Assembly: GCA_002747035.1 (NCBI GenBank)
Contig: PDRZ01000023.1
Location: 23,575-87,574 of the forward strand
Direction of reading: 5' to 3'
Length of the DNA: 64,000 bases
Source: Rhodobacterales bacterium
Lineage (GTDB): Bacteria; Pseudomonadota; Alphaproteobacteria; Rhodobacterales; Rhodobacteraceae
The notes under the pieces: model-generated
The model's database searches: none
What the model was told of the DNA's origin: nothing
The model's input: the letters and a program-made list of their open reading frames with translations, nothing else
In this document: positions 29,436 to 38,076 of the stretch, piece after piece
Layout of the letters: each line of letters starts with the position of its first letter
Numbering within the stretch: position 1 is the stretch's first letter
Position numbers and translations under genes: made by a program

Positions 29436-30221
29436 TTACTCCTCCGCCCCCTTGCGGCGGGCCATGAGCCAGCCAAGCAGGATCAGGGTCAGCACCACAG
29501 CGGCCCCCATCCACGTGGTCCATTCAAAAATCGGTTCTTTGCTGATCCGCTTGGGCTTGATCCCGGCATTGGTCAGCCGGACGCCCCACCAGAGGACATA
29601 GTAAATCGTGCGTTCTGCGGCAAAGATCGCGCCGGGCAACATGGCCACCAACAGGGTCCACAACCGCACCGGGGCAAGTTGCACAAGGTGGCGCATCAGG
29701 ATCGAAACCGTGGCCAGAATGGCCAACCCGAACAACAGGGGCAATGACGCCTTGAGAATATAAAGCCCGTGCAACCCGTTGGGGCTGTCCGATCCCTCCC
29801 GCGCCAACACGCTGGACCACGCATAGTGGAACAACACATCGGTCATCATGATCAGAAAGGGCAGAAGAAGCCAGCCCAGCCCGAAACACTCGATCCTCGC
29901 CTTGCGCGCGGGGCTGTAATTGGCGTGAAAAATGTCCACCCGCACGTGGCTGTTGGTGGTGATGGCATAGGCAAAACCGGTGACCATGGCAAAGCCATAA
30001 ATCCACCATTGCGCATCGTCCAGCCACGCCTGGTTGAACCCCGCCTTGCGCAGGATCACCTGGGACACGATGGCCAGCATCAGGATCGGAAAGGCCCAGG
30101 CCACAAGGTTACCAAAAGCGATGACGATCCGGTCACCCTTCAGATGGCTCTGGCGGTCGCGCTCTCCGGGATCGGAAATGGCGATCACGTCGCCGCTGAT
30201 CTCTGGAATTTCGCCTGACAT
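29436..30221 (-). CDS. dctQ: TRAP transporter small permease (DctQ)
   Basis: The small membrane subunit that connects with DctM. At 261 residues it is longer than typical DctQ proteins (about 160-200) because of an N-terminal hydrophilic stretch and an additional C-terminal region with another membrane helix (MGAAVVLTLILLGWLMARR). The conserved TTNSHVRVDIFHANYSPARKARIE segment, cut here as TTNSHVRVDIF, is the DctQ signature. GGGGAGGGG precedes the start. A terminator-like hairpin separates it from dctP. Confidence 0.93.
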   Translation of the reverse strand: MSGEIPEISGDVIAISDPGERDRQSHLKGDRIVIAFGNLVAWAFPILMLAIVSQVILRKAGFNQAWLDDAQWWIYGFAMVTGFAYAITTNSHVRVDIFHANYSPARKARIECFGLGWLLLPFLIMMTDVLFHYAWSSVLAREGSDSPNGLHGLYILKASLPLLFGLAILATVSILMRHLVQLAPVRLWTLLVAMLPGAIFAAERTIYYVLWWGVRLTNAGIKPKRISKEPIFEWTTWMGAAVVLTLILLGWLMARRKGAEE

Positions 30222-30256
30222 GGGCTTGCCCCTCCCCAGTTGTCGTCATGAATGCG

Positions 30257-30290
30257 AAAACGGCGGCCCCAAACCTGCGTGGGACCGCCG
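30257..30290 (-). terminator. Attenuator hairpin between dctP and dctQ
   Basis: On the minus strand CGGCGGTCCCA pairs with TGGGGCCGCCG (one G-T pair) and is followed by TTTT. It lies in the 87-base gap between dctP and dctQM. Partial termination here would give more binding protein than permease, the usual need of such systems. Confidence 0.75.
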
Positions 30291-30308
30291 TATGTTACGG
30301 ATTATGCC

Positions 30309-31349
30309 CTAGCGGTTACGCGGCATGTAGATGGTCGACCACACCTTGTACCCGGCGCGGTATTCCTGAAGATCGTTCCACACCAGCTGGAAGAACTCGT
30401 CACCTTCCGACAGCTCCTCCACCACTTGGTTCCAGGCACCTTCAAAGGCGTCCAGCATCTCGGGGCTCCACTGTTTGATGATCACACCGTTCTTTTCCTG
30501 GTTCTCGATCATGGCAGCAAAGTTGGTGGCTTCACCTTCGGCCAGATTGGTGGTGATGTTGGCAAGACAGGCAACCTCGATCTGGGTCTGACCGGTTTCG
30601 TCCAGATCATCCCAGACGTCCTTGTTGATCAACAGTTCGAACAGGGTCGAAGGCTGGTGCCAACCGGGAAAATAGTTGTATTTCACCAACTTGTGGAAAC
30701 CCAGACGCGCGTCGATACGAGGCATCGAGAATTCGGTGGCGTCAATCGCCCCGCGCTCCAGCGCCGGGAAGATGTCACCCCCGGCAAGCAGCGACGTGGA
30801 CACGCCCAGCTTCTGCATCGCCTTGGCACCAAGACCAAAGAAGCGCATGTTCAACCCCTTCAGGTCATCCACGCTGTTGATTTCCTTGCTGAACCACCCC
30901 GAGGTTTCCGGCGCGATCAACCCACAGGGAATGGCGCGCACGTCATAGCCGTTGTCGTCATACATCTGCTGCCAATACTTGGCACCATCGTCATAAAGAA
31001 TCCAACCCAGGAACTCGCCCGCTTCCGGCCCGAACGGTACGGCGGCGAAAAGCGATGCGGCACTGATCTTGCCCTGCCAGTACCCTGTGGTGGCGAATGC
31101 GGCGTCAACCGACCCGTTGGATACAGCATCCAGCGCCTCAAGCGTCGGAACCAGCTTGCCGGGATCGTAATGTTTGAACTCGACCTCTTCGGAAATGCCG
31201 TTGATCTTGGCAACAAAATCGGTTGCCGCGGTGCCCAGGATCGGCAGGTTTTTCCCGAAGGCCGACGTCATCTCGATGGTGGTCTCGGCACTGGCCGCGC
31301 CGCCCATCATCGCAACGCCGGCGATGGCGGAAATCAGTGTTTTGGTCAT
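30309..31349 (-). CDS. dctP: TRAP transporter periplasmic solute-binding protein (DctP/TakP-like)
   Basis: A 346-residue periplasmic binding protein with a signal peptide ending GGAASA. The ATG at 31349 follows GGGAGGA. The segments FSMPRIDARLGFHKLVK and YFPGWHQPSTLFELLINK resemble the TakP group, whose known member from Rhodobacter sphaeroides binds 2-oxo acids; this substrate is inferred, not shown. It is the first gene of the minus-strand dctPQM operon. A perfect 7-7-7 palindrome lies 63 bases upstream as a candidate operator. Confidence 0.93.
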   Translation of the reverse strand: MTKTLISAIAGVAMMGGAASAETTIEMTSAFGKNLPILGTAATDFVAKINGISEEVEFKHYDPGKLVPTLEALDAVSNGSVDAAFATTGYWQGKISAASLFAAVPFGPEAGEFLGWILYDDGAKYWQQMYDDNGYDVRAIPCGLIAPETSGWFSKEINSVDDLKGLNMRFFGLGAKAMQKLGVSTSLLAGGDIFPALERGAIDATEFSMPRIDARLGFHKLVKYNYFPGWHQPSTLFELLINKDVWDDLDETGQTQIEVACLANITTNLAEGEATNFAAMIENQEKNGVIIKQWSPEMLDAFEGAWNQVVEELSEGDEFFQLVWNDLQEYRAGYKVWSTIYMPRNR

Positions 31350-31411
31350 GTAGTTCCTCCCAGTTGGATTGCCCCCGGATTTTTTCACGCAGGGGGTCAG
31401 AAATTCAAGGA

Positions 31412-31432
31412 TTGGTAAAATCTTGTTACCAA
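31412..31432. promoter_or_regulatory. Candidate operator upstream of dctPQM
   Basis: TTGGTAA, seven bases, TTACCAA: a perfect inverted repeat 63 bases before the dctP ATG. The TTGGT/ACCAA arms resemble sites of GntR-family and similar dimeric regulators. No regulator gene is adjacent; the GntR-family gene at 61146-61784 is in the window but its link to this site is only speculation. Confidence 0.6.
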
Positions 31433-31580
31433 ATTAGCGTCTGTCTTGAATGATTTATCCGACAAAGTCCAGTTTTTTGTCATAATCGCTCAAAAACCTG
31501 CGAAAATGTGGACCCGCAAAACCCTCATCTGAAATCGACCTTACCGGCCTGATACGGACCCCACATTGATTCGCCCCGCA

Positions 31581-32111
31581 TTACCCGTTCCGAAGACGAT
31601 GAAACCACCCTTTCTTCTTGCCGTCATGCCCGGCCTGGGCCGCCTCTGCCTCTGCCTCTGCCTCATCATCCGGGCCTTCCACCGCGTCCTGGAACCGGGT
31701 GAAAAACTGGTCCGTCATCTTCTTGGCAAACCCGTTGATGATGCGGCTGCCAAGCTGGGCCAGCTTGCCGCCCACCTTTGCCTCAACCTCGTAAGACAAC
31801 GCCGTGCCGCCCTCGATATCGGCCAACGCGACCCGCGCCCCCCCCTTGGCAAATCCGGCGGCACCCCCCTTGCCCTCTCCGGTCAGGGTCAGGCTCTCGC
31901 CCGCAACCATGTCCGACAGGATCACGCTGCCCTTGAACCGGGCCTTGACCGGGCCAACCTTCTGAACCACCAGCGCCTCGAACCCTTCTTCGGGGCTGCC
32001 GGTCATCTCCTGGCAACCGGGCACACATTCGGCCAGCACCTCGGCGGATAAAAGCGCCGCCCATACCTCGTCACGTGGTGCGGCAATCTCGCGGGTTTCC
32101 TTCATTTCCAT
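31581..32111 (-). CDS. CoxG-like SRPBCC-domain protein
   Basis: A 176-residue protein whose first 145 residues match the CoxG/SRPBCC fold: KETREIAAPRDEVWAALLSAEVLAECVPGC at the start (the classic CPGC-type turn is VPGCQEM) and GSRIINGFAKKMTDQFF near the end. The last 30 residues are an acidic then basic tail (DDEAEAEAEAAQAG, KKKGWFHRLRNG). CoxG helps membrane recruitment of carbon-monoxide dehydrogenase in some bacteria, but most family members sit beside other genes and bind lipids or unknown ligands. No CO-dehydrogenase gene is in the window. GGAGAGG precedes the start. Confidence 0.88.
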   Translation of the reverse strand: MEMKETREIAAPRDEVWAALLSAEVLAECVPGCQEMTGSPEEGFEALVVQKVGPVKARFKGSVILSDMVAGESLTLTGEGKGGAAGFAKGGARVALADIEGGTALSYEVEAKVGGKLAQLGSRIINGFAKKMTDQFFTRFQDAVEGPDDEAEAEAEAAQAGHDGKKKGWFHRLRNG

Positions 32112-32296
32112 GGCGCGCGCCTCTCCCTGTTTCTTCCCACTCAATTCCATCAACACCGAGCGGCCAAACACCCGCTCCCGATCTGGATACCGCGACACCC
32201 CCCATCACCCTAAGGCGTTTATGCGCCACAAGGAAAGACAAAAACCTGGGCCCCCTTTGACGCTCTCGCGCCACTTCCGCGATCCCGCGCGCACCA

Positions 32297-32330
32297 CAAA
32301 AAACCCCGCCAGAACGCTGGCGGGGTCTTC
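32297..32330 (-). terminator. Terminator after the acyl-CoA synthetase gene
   Basis: On the minus strand ACCCCGCCA pairs with TGGCGGGGT around GCGTTC and is followed by TTTTTG. It closes the acyl-CoA synthetase gene that ends 28 bases before it. Confidence 0.85.
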
Positions 32331-32354
32331 ACTACTCTACAGTTGGAGAGAGCC

Positions 32355-34238
32355 TTACTCCTCCGCCCACTCCCAAGGCCGGGTAAAGTTCCCCAGAATG
32401 CTGCCCACGGCGGCCTCGTCGCTGCCATTGGGCGTGACCTGCGCCACCATCCCGCGTTTCTTGTCGTCCACCACGGCCACAACCCGCGCCGCAACCTCGC
32501 CCTTGGCCAGCGCCGCGTTGTAAATCCGCATAATCGCCGATTTGCGCAGGTCCGGCTTGAAAATCTTGCCCACCGCCGTTTTCGGAAGCTCGTCCAGGAT
32601 CTCGACATGTTTCGGGATCGCCGCACGTTCGTGGATGTGGACCTTGGCATGTTCGGCCAGCTCTTTCTCTGTCACCGTCGCGCCTTCGACCAGTTCGACA
32701 TAGACACACGGCACCTCGCCCGCATGGGAATCAGGCTGCCCGATCGCCCCGGCAAAGGCCACGTCATGGTGGGCCAGCAACGCGTCCTCAATCTCGGCCG
32801 GGTCGATATTGTGCCCGCCGCGAATGATAAGATCCTTGGCCCTGCCCGTGATCCAAAGATAGCCGTCCGCATCAATCCGCCCAAGGTCCCCGGTGCGCAG
32901 ATACTCCCCGTGGTGATAAAGGTCACGGTTCTTGGCGGCTTCGGTATAGGTGTTGGGAACGTTCACGCCCGGGTTGCTCACGCAAATCTCACCCACCTCA
33001 TCGGTGGCACATTCCACCGGACCCTCGTCGCCATCGTGGAAAATCCGCACGTCGGTATAGGGCAGCGGCACGCCCACCGACCCCACTTTCTTTTCCCCGT
33101 CCACAGGGTTGCACGACACCAGAACAGTGGCTTCGGTCAACCCATACCCCTCAATGATCTGAATCCCCGTGGCGCTGGTAAACCGGTTGAACAATTCCAG
33201 CGGCATCGGCGCCGACCCCGAAAACGCGTTCTTTACCGTCGAGACATCCGCATCGACCGGTTTCTGCATCAACGCCGACACAGCGGTGGGCACAGTGATG
33301 ATAAAGGTGGTCTTCCACCGCTCACACAGCTTCCAGAAATTGTCGAACACCCCATCCCCGCGATACCCCTGCGGGGTCGGGAACACCACGTGGGCACCCG
33401 ATTTGATCCCCGCGATCATGATCACGTGACAGGCAAACACGTGGAACATCGGCAGCGGACACATGATGCTGTCATCTTCGGTATAAAGCAGCGTGTCGCC
33501 GATCCATCCCTGATAGATGATGCCGGAATTCGTGTGCTGGGCCACCTTGGGCATCCCCGTGGTGCCACCGGTGTGGAAATAGGCCGCGACCCGGTCCACC
33601 CTGCGATCCTCAAACGACAGCGTCTTGGGATATTTCGCCATCGTCTTGTTGAAATCCTTGACGTCGGCATGGTGATTGCCCGGGTTCTTGGGACGGATCA
33701 ACGGCACGATCCAGCTTTTGGGCGGGGTCAGATACCGGTTCAGATCAACCTCCAGAACCGTATGCACCGCCGGCGCGTGGCGCACGGCTTCGGCGGTTTT
33801 CTGGGCCACGTCGGTTTTCGGGAACGCCTTCAGCGTCACCACCACCTTGGCCTTGGTCTCGCGCAGGATCGCGCCGATCTGTTCAGGTTCCAAAAGCGGG
33901 TTGATCGGGTTCACGATCCCCGCAACCATCCCCGCAATCGTCGCCACAACCGTTTCATTACAGTTGGGCATAACCAATGCGACCACATCGCCCTCACCCA
34001 CCTTCAGATCACGGAACATGTTGGCCGCCTGGCACACCTTGTCGTGAAACTGGGTCCAGCTCAACGTCTCCGCCTTGTCGCCCGGACCAGACAGCAATTG
34101 ATAGCTGACCGCCGAACTGCTCCCCACCCGTTTCGCGGTTGCCGCCAGCATCTCATAGATGGTGGTGGGCAGCTCGCGCTCCTCATAGGGCATTTCATTG
34201 GTCAGATTGATACTGTCCTGTAATGTGGCAAATTGCAT
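32355..34238 (-). CDS. Acyl-CoA synthetase (AMP-forming, fatty-acid type)
   Basis: Activates a carboxylic acid to its CoA thioester through an acyl-adenylate. The 627 residues contain the AMP-binding motif YFHTGGTTGMPKVAQHT, the adenine-binding IIEGYGLTEATVL, the hinge region YLRTGDLGRIDADGYLWITGR and the C-terminal catalytic lysine in AVGKIFKPDLR. The sequence resembles medium/long-chain enzymes annotated as acyl-CoA synthetase in roseobacters; the actual substrate is unknown. The start is preceded by GGGGAGAACC. It is divergent from the nitrilase-family gene. Confidence 0.93.
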   Translation of the reverse strand: MQFATLQDSINLTNEMPYEERELPTTIYEMLAATAKRVGSSSAVSYQLLSGPGDKAETLSWTQFHDKVCQAANMFRDLKVGEGDVVALVMPNCNETVVATIAGMVAGIVNPINPLLEPEQIGAILRETKAKVVVTLKAFPKTDVAQKTAEAVRHAPAVHTVLEVDLNRYLTPPKSWIVPLIRPKNPGNHHADVKDFNKTMAKYPKTLSFEDRRVDRVAAYFHTGGTTGMPKVAQHTNSGIIYQGWIGDTLLYTEDDSIMCPLPMFHVFACHVIMIAGIKSGAHVVFPTPQGYRGDGVFDNFWKLCERWKTTFIITVPTAVSALMQKPVDADVSTVKNAFSGSAPMPLELFNRFTSATGIQIIEGYGLTEATVLVSCNPVDGEKKVGSVGVPLPYTDVRIFHDGDEGPVECATDEVGEICVSNPGVNVPNTYTEAAKNRDLYHHGEYLRTGDLGRIDADGYLWITGRAKDLIIRGGHNIDPAEIEDALLAHHDVAFAGAIGQPDSHAGEVPCVYVELVEGATVTEKELAEHAKVHIHERAAIPKHVEILDELPKTAVGKIFKPDLRKSAIMRIYNAALAKGEVAARVVAVVDDKKRGMVAQVTPNGSDEAAVGSILGNFTRPWEWAEE

Positions 34239-34346
34239 GTTTGGTTCTCCCCGTGCCCGGCGTCACACCCCGGATCTCATTCCTTGCGCGATATAGTGGG
34301 CACCTTTGCCGCGCGGCGCAAGGGCGCATGGCCCGGTTGGCGTGAC

Positions 34347-34512
34347 GTTAACGGTCGCTCTTGCCTTGTGAGGACGTTACGTTAACACTTGGGATCAATC
34401 GAAACCGGCACATTTCCGGTGCCGGGTCCGGTGCCGGGTGTGTGCCGCTCCGGTGCGCAAAAATCACCCCCCCGATATGGGGCCGATACGCGCAAGTCAC
34501 GCGAAAGTTAAC
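34347..34512. promoter_or_regulatory. GTTAAC-rich divergent promoter region
   Basis: Between the acyl-CoA synthetase and the nitrilase-family gene there are GTTAAC hexamers at 34347-34352, 34381-34386 and 34507-34512, and copy 2 of the 31-base element. No gene is seen in the 290-base spacer. Confidence 0.5.
34442..34472 (+). repeat. 31-base intergenic element, copy 2
   Basis: Reads GTGCCGC, TCCGG, TGCGCAAAAATCACCCCCC. It differs from copies 1 and 3 only in the five middle bases and one G-to-A change in the right part. It lies 56 bases upstream of the nitrilase-family start codon. Confidence 0.7.
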
Positions 34513-34528
34513 GCAAAAGGACCGCAGG

Positions 34529-35422
34529 ATGAAAATTGCAACCGCCGCCTATCCCCTTGAATGGTTTGATCGCTGGCCGGACTATTCCGCAAAGATTCAT
34601 TCATGGGTGTCGAATGCAGTTGATCAAGGGGCCGAACTGCTGGTGTTTCCCGAATATGGCGCCATGGAACTGGCCGCCCTGTCGGGGGCGGCGATGGCGG
34701 CGAATGAACAGGGGTCCATCGACGCGGTAAACACCCACCTTGAGAGCGCAAACACCTTGTTTTCCGAGCTTTCGGTAAAGCATGGCGTCCATATCCTTGG
34801 CCCCTCGGCCCCGGTGCGCAGCGGCGACATCACCGTCAATCGCGCGCATTTCCTGACCCCCACGGGCGGCATGGACCATCAGGACAAACAGATCATGACG
34901 CGGTTCGAACGCAGCCCCTGGGGCATTGCCGGGGCAATCGACGGGGCCGGGCCGCTCAAACTCTTTGACACCTCCCTTGGCAAGATCGGCGTCCTGATCT
35001 GTTATGACAGCGAATTCCCTTTGCTGGGCAAGGCGTTAAGCGATGCAGGCGCGGACATCATCCTTGTCCCGTCCTGCACCGAAACAACCGAAGGCTATTG
35101 GCGTGTGCGCATCGGGGCCATGGCGCGGGCGCTGGAACAGCAATGCGTGACCGTGATGTCGTCGCTCACCGGTGCCGCGCCGGCCTTCTATGCGGTCGAA
35201 CAGACCATCGGCGCAGGCGGCGTATTTTCCCCTATGGATCAAGGGTTTCCCCACGATGGGGTGATCGCGCTCGGGGGGCTCGGCACCCCGGGCTGGACCG
35301 TGGCCGACATCTCGCTTGACGCCATCGCCAATGTGCGCGCCGATGGCAATGTGCTGAACCGCGCCCATTGGGCCGAACAACCGCCTGCTGTTGCTGCAAT
35401 TGCACAAACGCGACTGCGCTGA
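34529..35422 (+). CDS. Carbon-nitrogen hydrolase (nitrilase superfamily)
   Basis: A 297-residue cytosolic hydrolase. The catalytic triad is visible: Glu in VFPEYGAME, Lys in DKQIMTRFE and Cys in LICYDSEFP. These enzymes hydrolyse amides, nitriles or N-carbamoyl compounds; the specific substrate cannot be told. GCAGG is close to the chosen ATG, and the in-frame upstream extension to 34361 overlaps the repeat element and is rejected. infA follows after 81 bases with its own promoter. Confidence 0.92.
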   Translation: MKIATAAYPLEWFDRWPDYSAKIHSWVSNAVDQGAELLVFPEYGAMELAALSGAAMAANEQGSIDAVNTHLESANTLFSELSVKHGVHILGPSAPVRSGDITVNRAHFLTPTGGMDHQDKQIMTRFERSPWGIAGAIDGAGPLKLFDTSLGKIGVLICYDSEFPLLGKALSDAGADIILVPSCTETTEGYWRVRIGAMARALEQQCVTVMSSLTGAAPAFYAVEQTIGAGGVFSPMDQGFPHDGVIALGGLGTPGWTVADISLDAIANVRADGNVLNRAHWAEQPPAVAAIAQTRLR

Positions 35423-35431
35423 CGAATCCCC

Positions 35432-35460
35432 TTGAAAATCAGACGGAAAAAGCCCATCTA
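35432..35460 (+). promoter_or_regulatory. Sigma-70-type promoter for infA
   Basis: TTGAAA and CATCTA are separated by exactly 17 bases, in the short gap before infA. The spacing and the strong -35 box are consistent with a housekeeping promoter. Confidence 0.6.
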
Positions 35461-35503
35461 GGGCGCGCCCGTGACTGAGCGGGCGTGAAACCAAGGAGAG
35501 ACC

Positions 35504-35722
35504 ATGGCCAAGGAAGAACTGCTCGAATTCCCCGGTGTCGTGAAGGAACTCCTGCCGAATGCGACATTTCTGGTCGAGCTGGAAAACGGCCATAAGATCA
35601 TCGCTCACACGGCAGGCAAGATGCGCAAAAACCGCATCCGCGTTCTGGCTGGCGACAAGGTGCAAGTCGAAATGACCCCCTATGATCTGACCAAAGGTCG
35701 GATCAACTATCGCTTCAAGTAA
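35504..35722 (+). CDS. infA: Translation initiation factor IF-1
   Basis: A 72-residue S1/OB-fold protein that binds the 30S A-site during initiation. The sequence is near-invariant for the family: [39 protein letters not shown] and a [13 protein letters not shown] end. AAGGAGAGA precedes the ATG. It heads the infA-maf-rng run that is typical of Rhodobacteraceae. Confidence 0.98.
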   Translation: MAKEELLEFPGVVKELLPNATFLVELENGHKIIAHTAGKMRKNRIRVLAGDKVQVEMTPYDLTKGRINYRFK

Positions 35723-35733
35723 TTGAAATCGCG

Positions 35734-36309
35734 ATGAAACTGATCCTGGGATCAGGAAGCCCGCGTCGGCGTGAATTGTTGGCGCAGATCGGGGTGGTGG
35801 CGGATGACATCCGCCCGCCCGACATTGACGAAGCCCCTTTGAAATCCGAACTGCCCCGCCCCTATTGCGCGCGTATGGCCCGGGAAAAGGTGGGCGCGGT
35901 TGTGGCCGATGCCGACGATATCGTGCTATGCGCCGATACCACCGTGGCGCTTGGTCGTCGCATTCTTGGCAAACCTGTTGATGCGGGCGAAGCGGCCCGG
36001 TTTCTGCTGGCCATGTCCGGGCGGCGGCACCGGGTGATCACGGCGGTGGCCGTGCGCCGGGGCGACCGCGTGTGGGAAAAGGACGTTGTCACCAGCGTCA
36101 AGATGAAAAACATATCAGATCAGGAACTTAACGCCTATCTCGCCACCGGCGACTGGGACGGAAAGGCCGGTGGCTATGGGATTCAGGGGCCTGCGGGCGC
36201 GTTGATCCCGTGGATTTCCGGGTCTTTCACCGCCGTTGTGGGCCTGCCTTTGGTCGAAACCGCCGGGTTGCTACAGGCCGCCGGGTATCCGATGTGGAGC
36301 GTATCATGA
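35734..36309 (+). CDS. Maf-family nucleoside triphosphate pyrophosphatase
   Basis: Hydrolyses non-canonical or modified nucleoside triphosphates to monophosphates. The 191 residues have the signature [17 protein letters not shown], the catalytic [17 protein letters not shown] region and [19 protein letters not shown]. It begins 11 bases after infA and its stop overlaps the next ATG (ATGA), so translation with the RNase gene is coupled. Confidence 0.95.
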   Translation: MKLILGSGSPRRRELLAQIGVVADDIRPPDIDEAPLKSELPRPYCARMAREKVGAVVADADDIVLCADTTVALGRRILGKPVDAGEAARFLLAMSGRRHRVITAVAVRRGDRVWEKDVVTSVKMKNISDQELNAYLATGDWDGKAGGYGIQGPAGALIPWISGSFTAVVGLPLVETAGLLQAAGYPMWSVS

Positions 36310-37319
36310 AGGGTCGTCAGATCATTTTGGACCATCTTGGCGACCGCGAAGCGGCGGCGTTGATGGTGGATGGGCGGCTCGAGGATCTGTTGATCGACTC
36401 GGACCAGCCCCGGCCGGGCACGATCTATCGTGCGGTGGCCTTGAAACCGGTTAAAGGTCAGGGCGGTATGTTCCTTGAAACCCCGGACGGAACCGCGTTT
36501 CTGCGTCAGGTACGAGGCATTTCGCCGGGCGAGCGGTTGTTGGTCCAGGTGACGGGCTATGCCGAACCGGGCAAGGCCATTCCGGTGACGCTGAAATGTT
36601 TATTCAAGAGCCGATTTGCAATCGTGACCCCCGATTCGCCCGGTTTGAACATTTCCCGCCAGATTCGCGACGACGATCTGCGGGATTCGCTGCTTGCCAT
36701 CGCCCATGACGTGATGGGCGGGGCGGACATGGGGCTGATCCTGCGCTCGTCCTGTGCCACGGCGGATGAGGGCGAGATTGCCGAAGACATCCGCGCCATG
36801 GCGGATCTGGCCGCGGCGGTGATGGGCGACCGGAATGGGGCGGCCGAGGTGTTAACCGAAGGCGATGCGCCGCATCTTCTGGCTTGGCGCGAATGGAGCG
36901 CCCCGGCCGAGGTGATGACCGAAAAGCAAGGCTTTGAAAAAGCTGGCGTTATGGACGCTATTGAAGAACTGTTAACGCCCCGTGCGGCCCTGCCCGGCGG
37001 GGCGAGCCTGTTTATCGAACCCACCCGGGCGCTGGTGGCCGTGGACGTGAATACAGGTTCTGACGCGTCGCTTGCTGCGGGGCTGAAAGCCAACCTCGCC
37101 TGTGCGCGTGAACTGCCCCGTCAGCTTAGGCTGCGGGGGTTGGGCGGTCAGATCACGCTGGACCTTGCCCCCATGCCAAAGAAAGAGCGGCGCAGTTTCG
37201 AAACCGCCCTGCGTGCGGCCCTGAAAGCGGACGGAACCGACACGGTCATGGCGGGCTGGACGCCGCTGGGACATTACGAACTGCAACGCAAGCGCGAGAG
37301 GCTGCCGTTGAAACTCTGA
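36306..37319 (+). CDS. rng: Ribonuclease E/G family protein
   Basis: A 337-residue member of the RNase E/G family, shorter than E. coli RNase G. The S1-like part (about 30-100) is followed by the catalytic region with [16 protein letters not shown], whose aspartates bind magnesium, and the downstream QITLDLAPM. In many relatives yacG follows this gene, but here only a 62-base gap and an opposite-strand gene follow. Substrates are likely rRNA precursors or mRNA. Its ATG overlaps the maf stop. Confidence 0.9.
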   Translation: MKGRQIILDHLGDREAAALMVDGRLEDLLIDSDQPRPGTIYRAVALKPVKGQGGMFLETPDGTAFLRQVRGISPGERLLVQVTGYAEPGKAIPVTLKCLFKSRFAIVTPDSPGLNISRQIRDDDLRDSLLAIAHDVMGGADMGLILRSSCATADEGEIAEDIRAMADLAAAVMGDRNGAAEVLTEGDAPHLLAWREWSAPAEVMTEKQGFEKAGVMDAIEELLTPRAALPGGASLFIEPTRALVAVDVNTGSDASLAAGLKANLACARELPRQLRLRGLGGQITLDLAPMPKKERRSFETALRAALKADGTDTVMAGWTPLGHYELQRKRERLPLKL

Positions 37320-37381
37320 CAACGCGCGCTGAATACCCGGTCATCTCCGCGCTCCGCCCACCGGGGTGTGCCCACCGGGGC

Positions 37382-37810
37382 TTACCCTATCGAAACAAGC
37401 TCGATATCAAAGGTCAGATCCTTGCCCGCCAACGGGTGATTGGCATCCAGAACCACCTCGGCGTCACGCACTTCGGTAATGGTCAGAACCATGGTCTGGC
37501 CCTGCTCATTGCGCGCCTGTACCTGCACCCCGATTTCCAATGGCATATCCGCGGGCAGTTCGCTTTTGGGAACGGCCTGCCGCGCTTCTTCATGGACAGG
37601 GCCATAGGCTTCGTCTGGCGGGATTTCCACGACTTTCTTGTCGCCCACGGCCATGCCCGGCAGCGCCTTGTCGAGCCCGGGAATGATCATCCCGCTGCCG
37701 ACTTCGAATTCCAGCGGCTCGCGACCGGCGCTGCTGTCGAAGGTGCTGCCGTCCGACAGGGTTCCGGTATAGTGAATGCTGACTTTGTCGCCGCTCTTGA
37801 CCTGGCTCAT
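37382..37810 (-). CDS. FKBP-type peptidyl-prolyl cis-trans isomerase (SlyD-like)
   Basis: A 142-residue isomerase. The FKBP fold is split by an inserted chaperone flap as in SlyD: KVSIHYTGTLSDGSTFDSS, then IPPDEAYGPVHEEARQAVPKS, then NHPLAGKDLTFDIELV. It lacks the histidine-rich metal-binding tail of E. coli SlyD. It speeds up prolyl isomerisation and assists folding in the cytosol. GGCAGGAGATACC precedes the ATG. The region upstream, before the plus-strand HAD gene, holds a TAAAGCG repeat. Confidence 0.94.
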   Translation of the reverse strand: MSQVKSGDKVSIHYTGTLSDGSTFDSSAGREPLEFEVGSGMIIPGLDKALPGMAVGDKKVVEIPPDEAYGPVHEEARQAVPKSELPADMPLEIGVQVQARNEQGQTMVLTITEVRDAEVVLDANHPLAGKDLTFDIELVSIG

Positions 37811-37869
37811 GGTATCTCCTGCCCGTTGATCGGGCGCGGCCTATCCGCCCCCTTCGAAAGCCGGGACCC

Positions 37870-37967
37870 TAAAGCGTTTCCAGTTCCTGTTGAATCACAG
37901 CAAGAACTGGAAACGCCCACATCCCTGCTGTGTTGCGCAGCGTTTCCACATCACGCTGGGTCAACGT
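37870..37967 (+). repeat. 98-base TAAAGCG hairpin repeat between the FKBP and HAD genes
   Basis: Begins TAAAGCG with a perfect 13-base-pair hairpin (37874-37886 with 37904-37916) whose loop contains TTGAATCACAG, then continues to ACGTTG-type ending in common with the copy at 27889-27986. The opposite strand could encode a 33-residue peptide (MTLTQRDVETLRNTAG and on), but the other copy has a stop codon inside that frame, so coding is doubtful. Confidence 0.8.
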
Positions 37968-38076
37968 CATGCGGAAACGGATTAGCAGGTGGCGGAGATG
38001 AATGCAAACACGCCCCGCTTTGGGCTTTTCTCCATGCCCGCCCCGTGCCAACGTGGCGCGGATGAGGAGACGCGCC

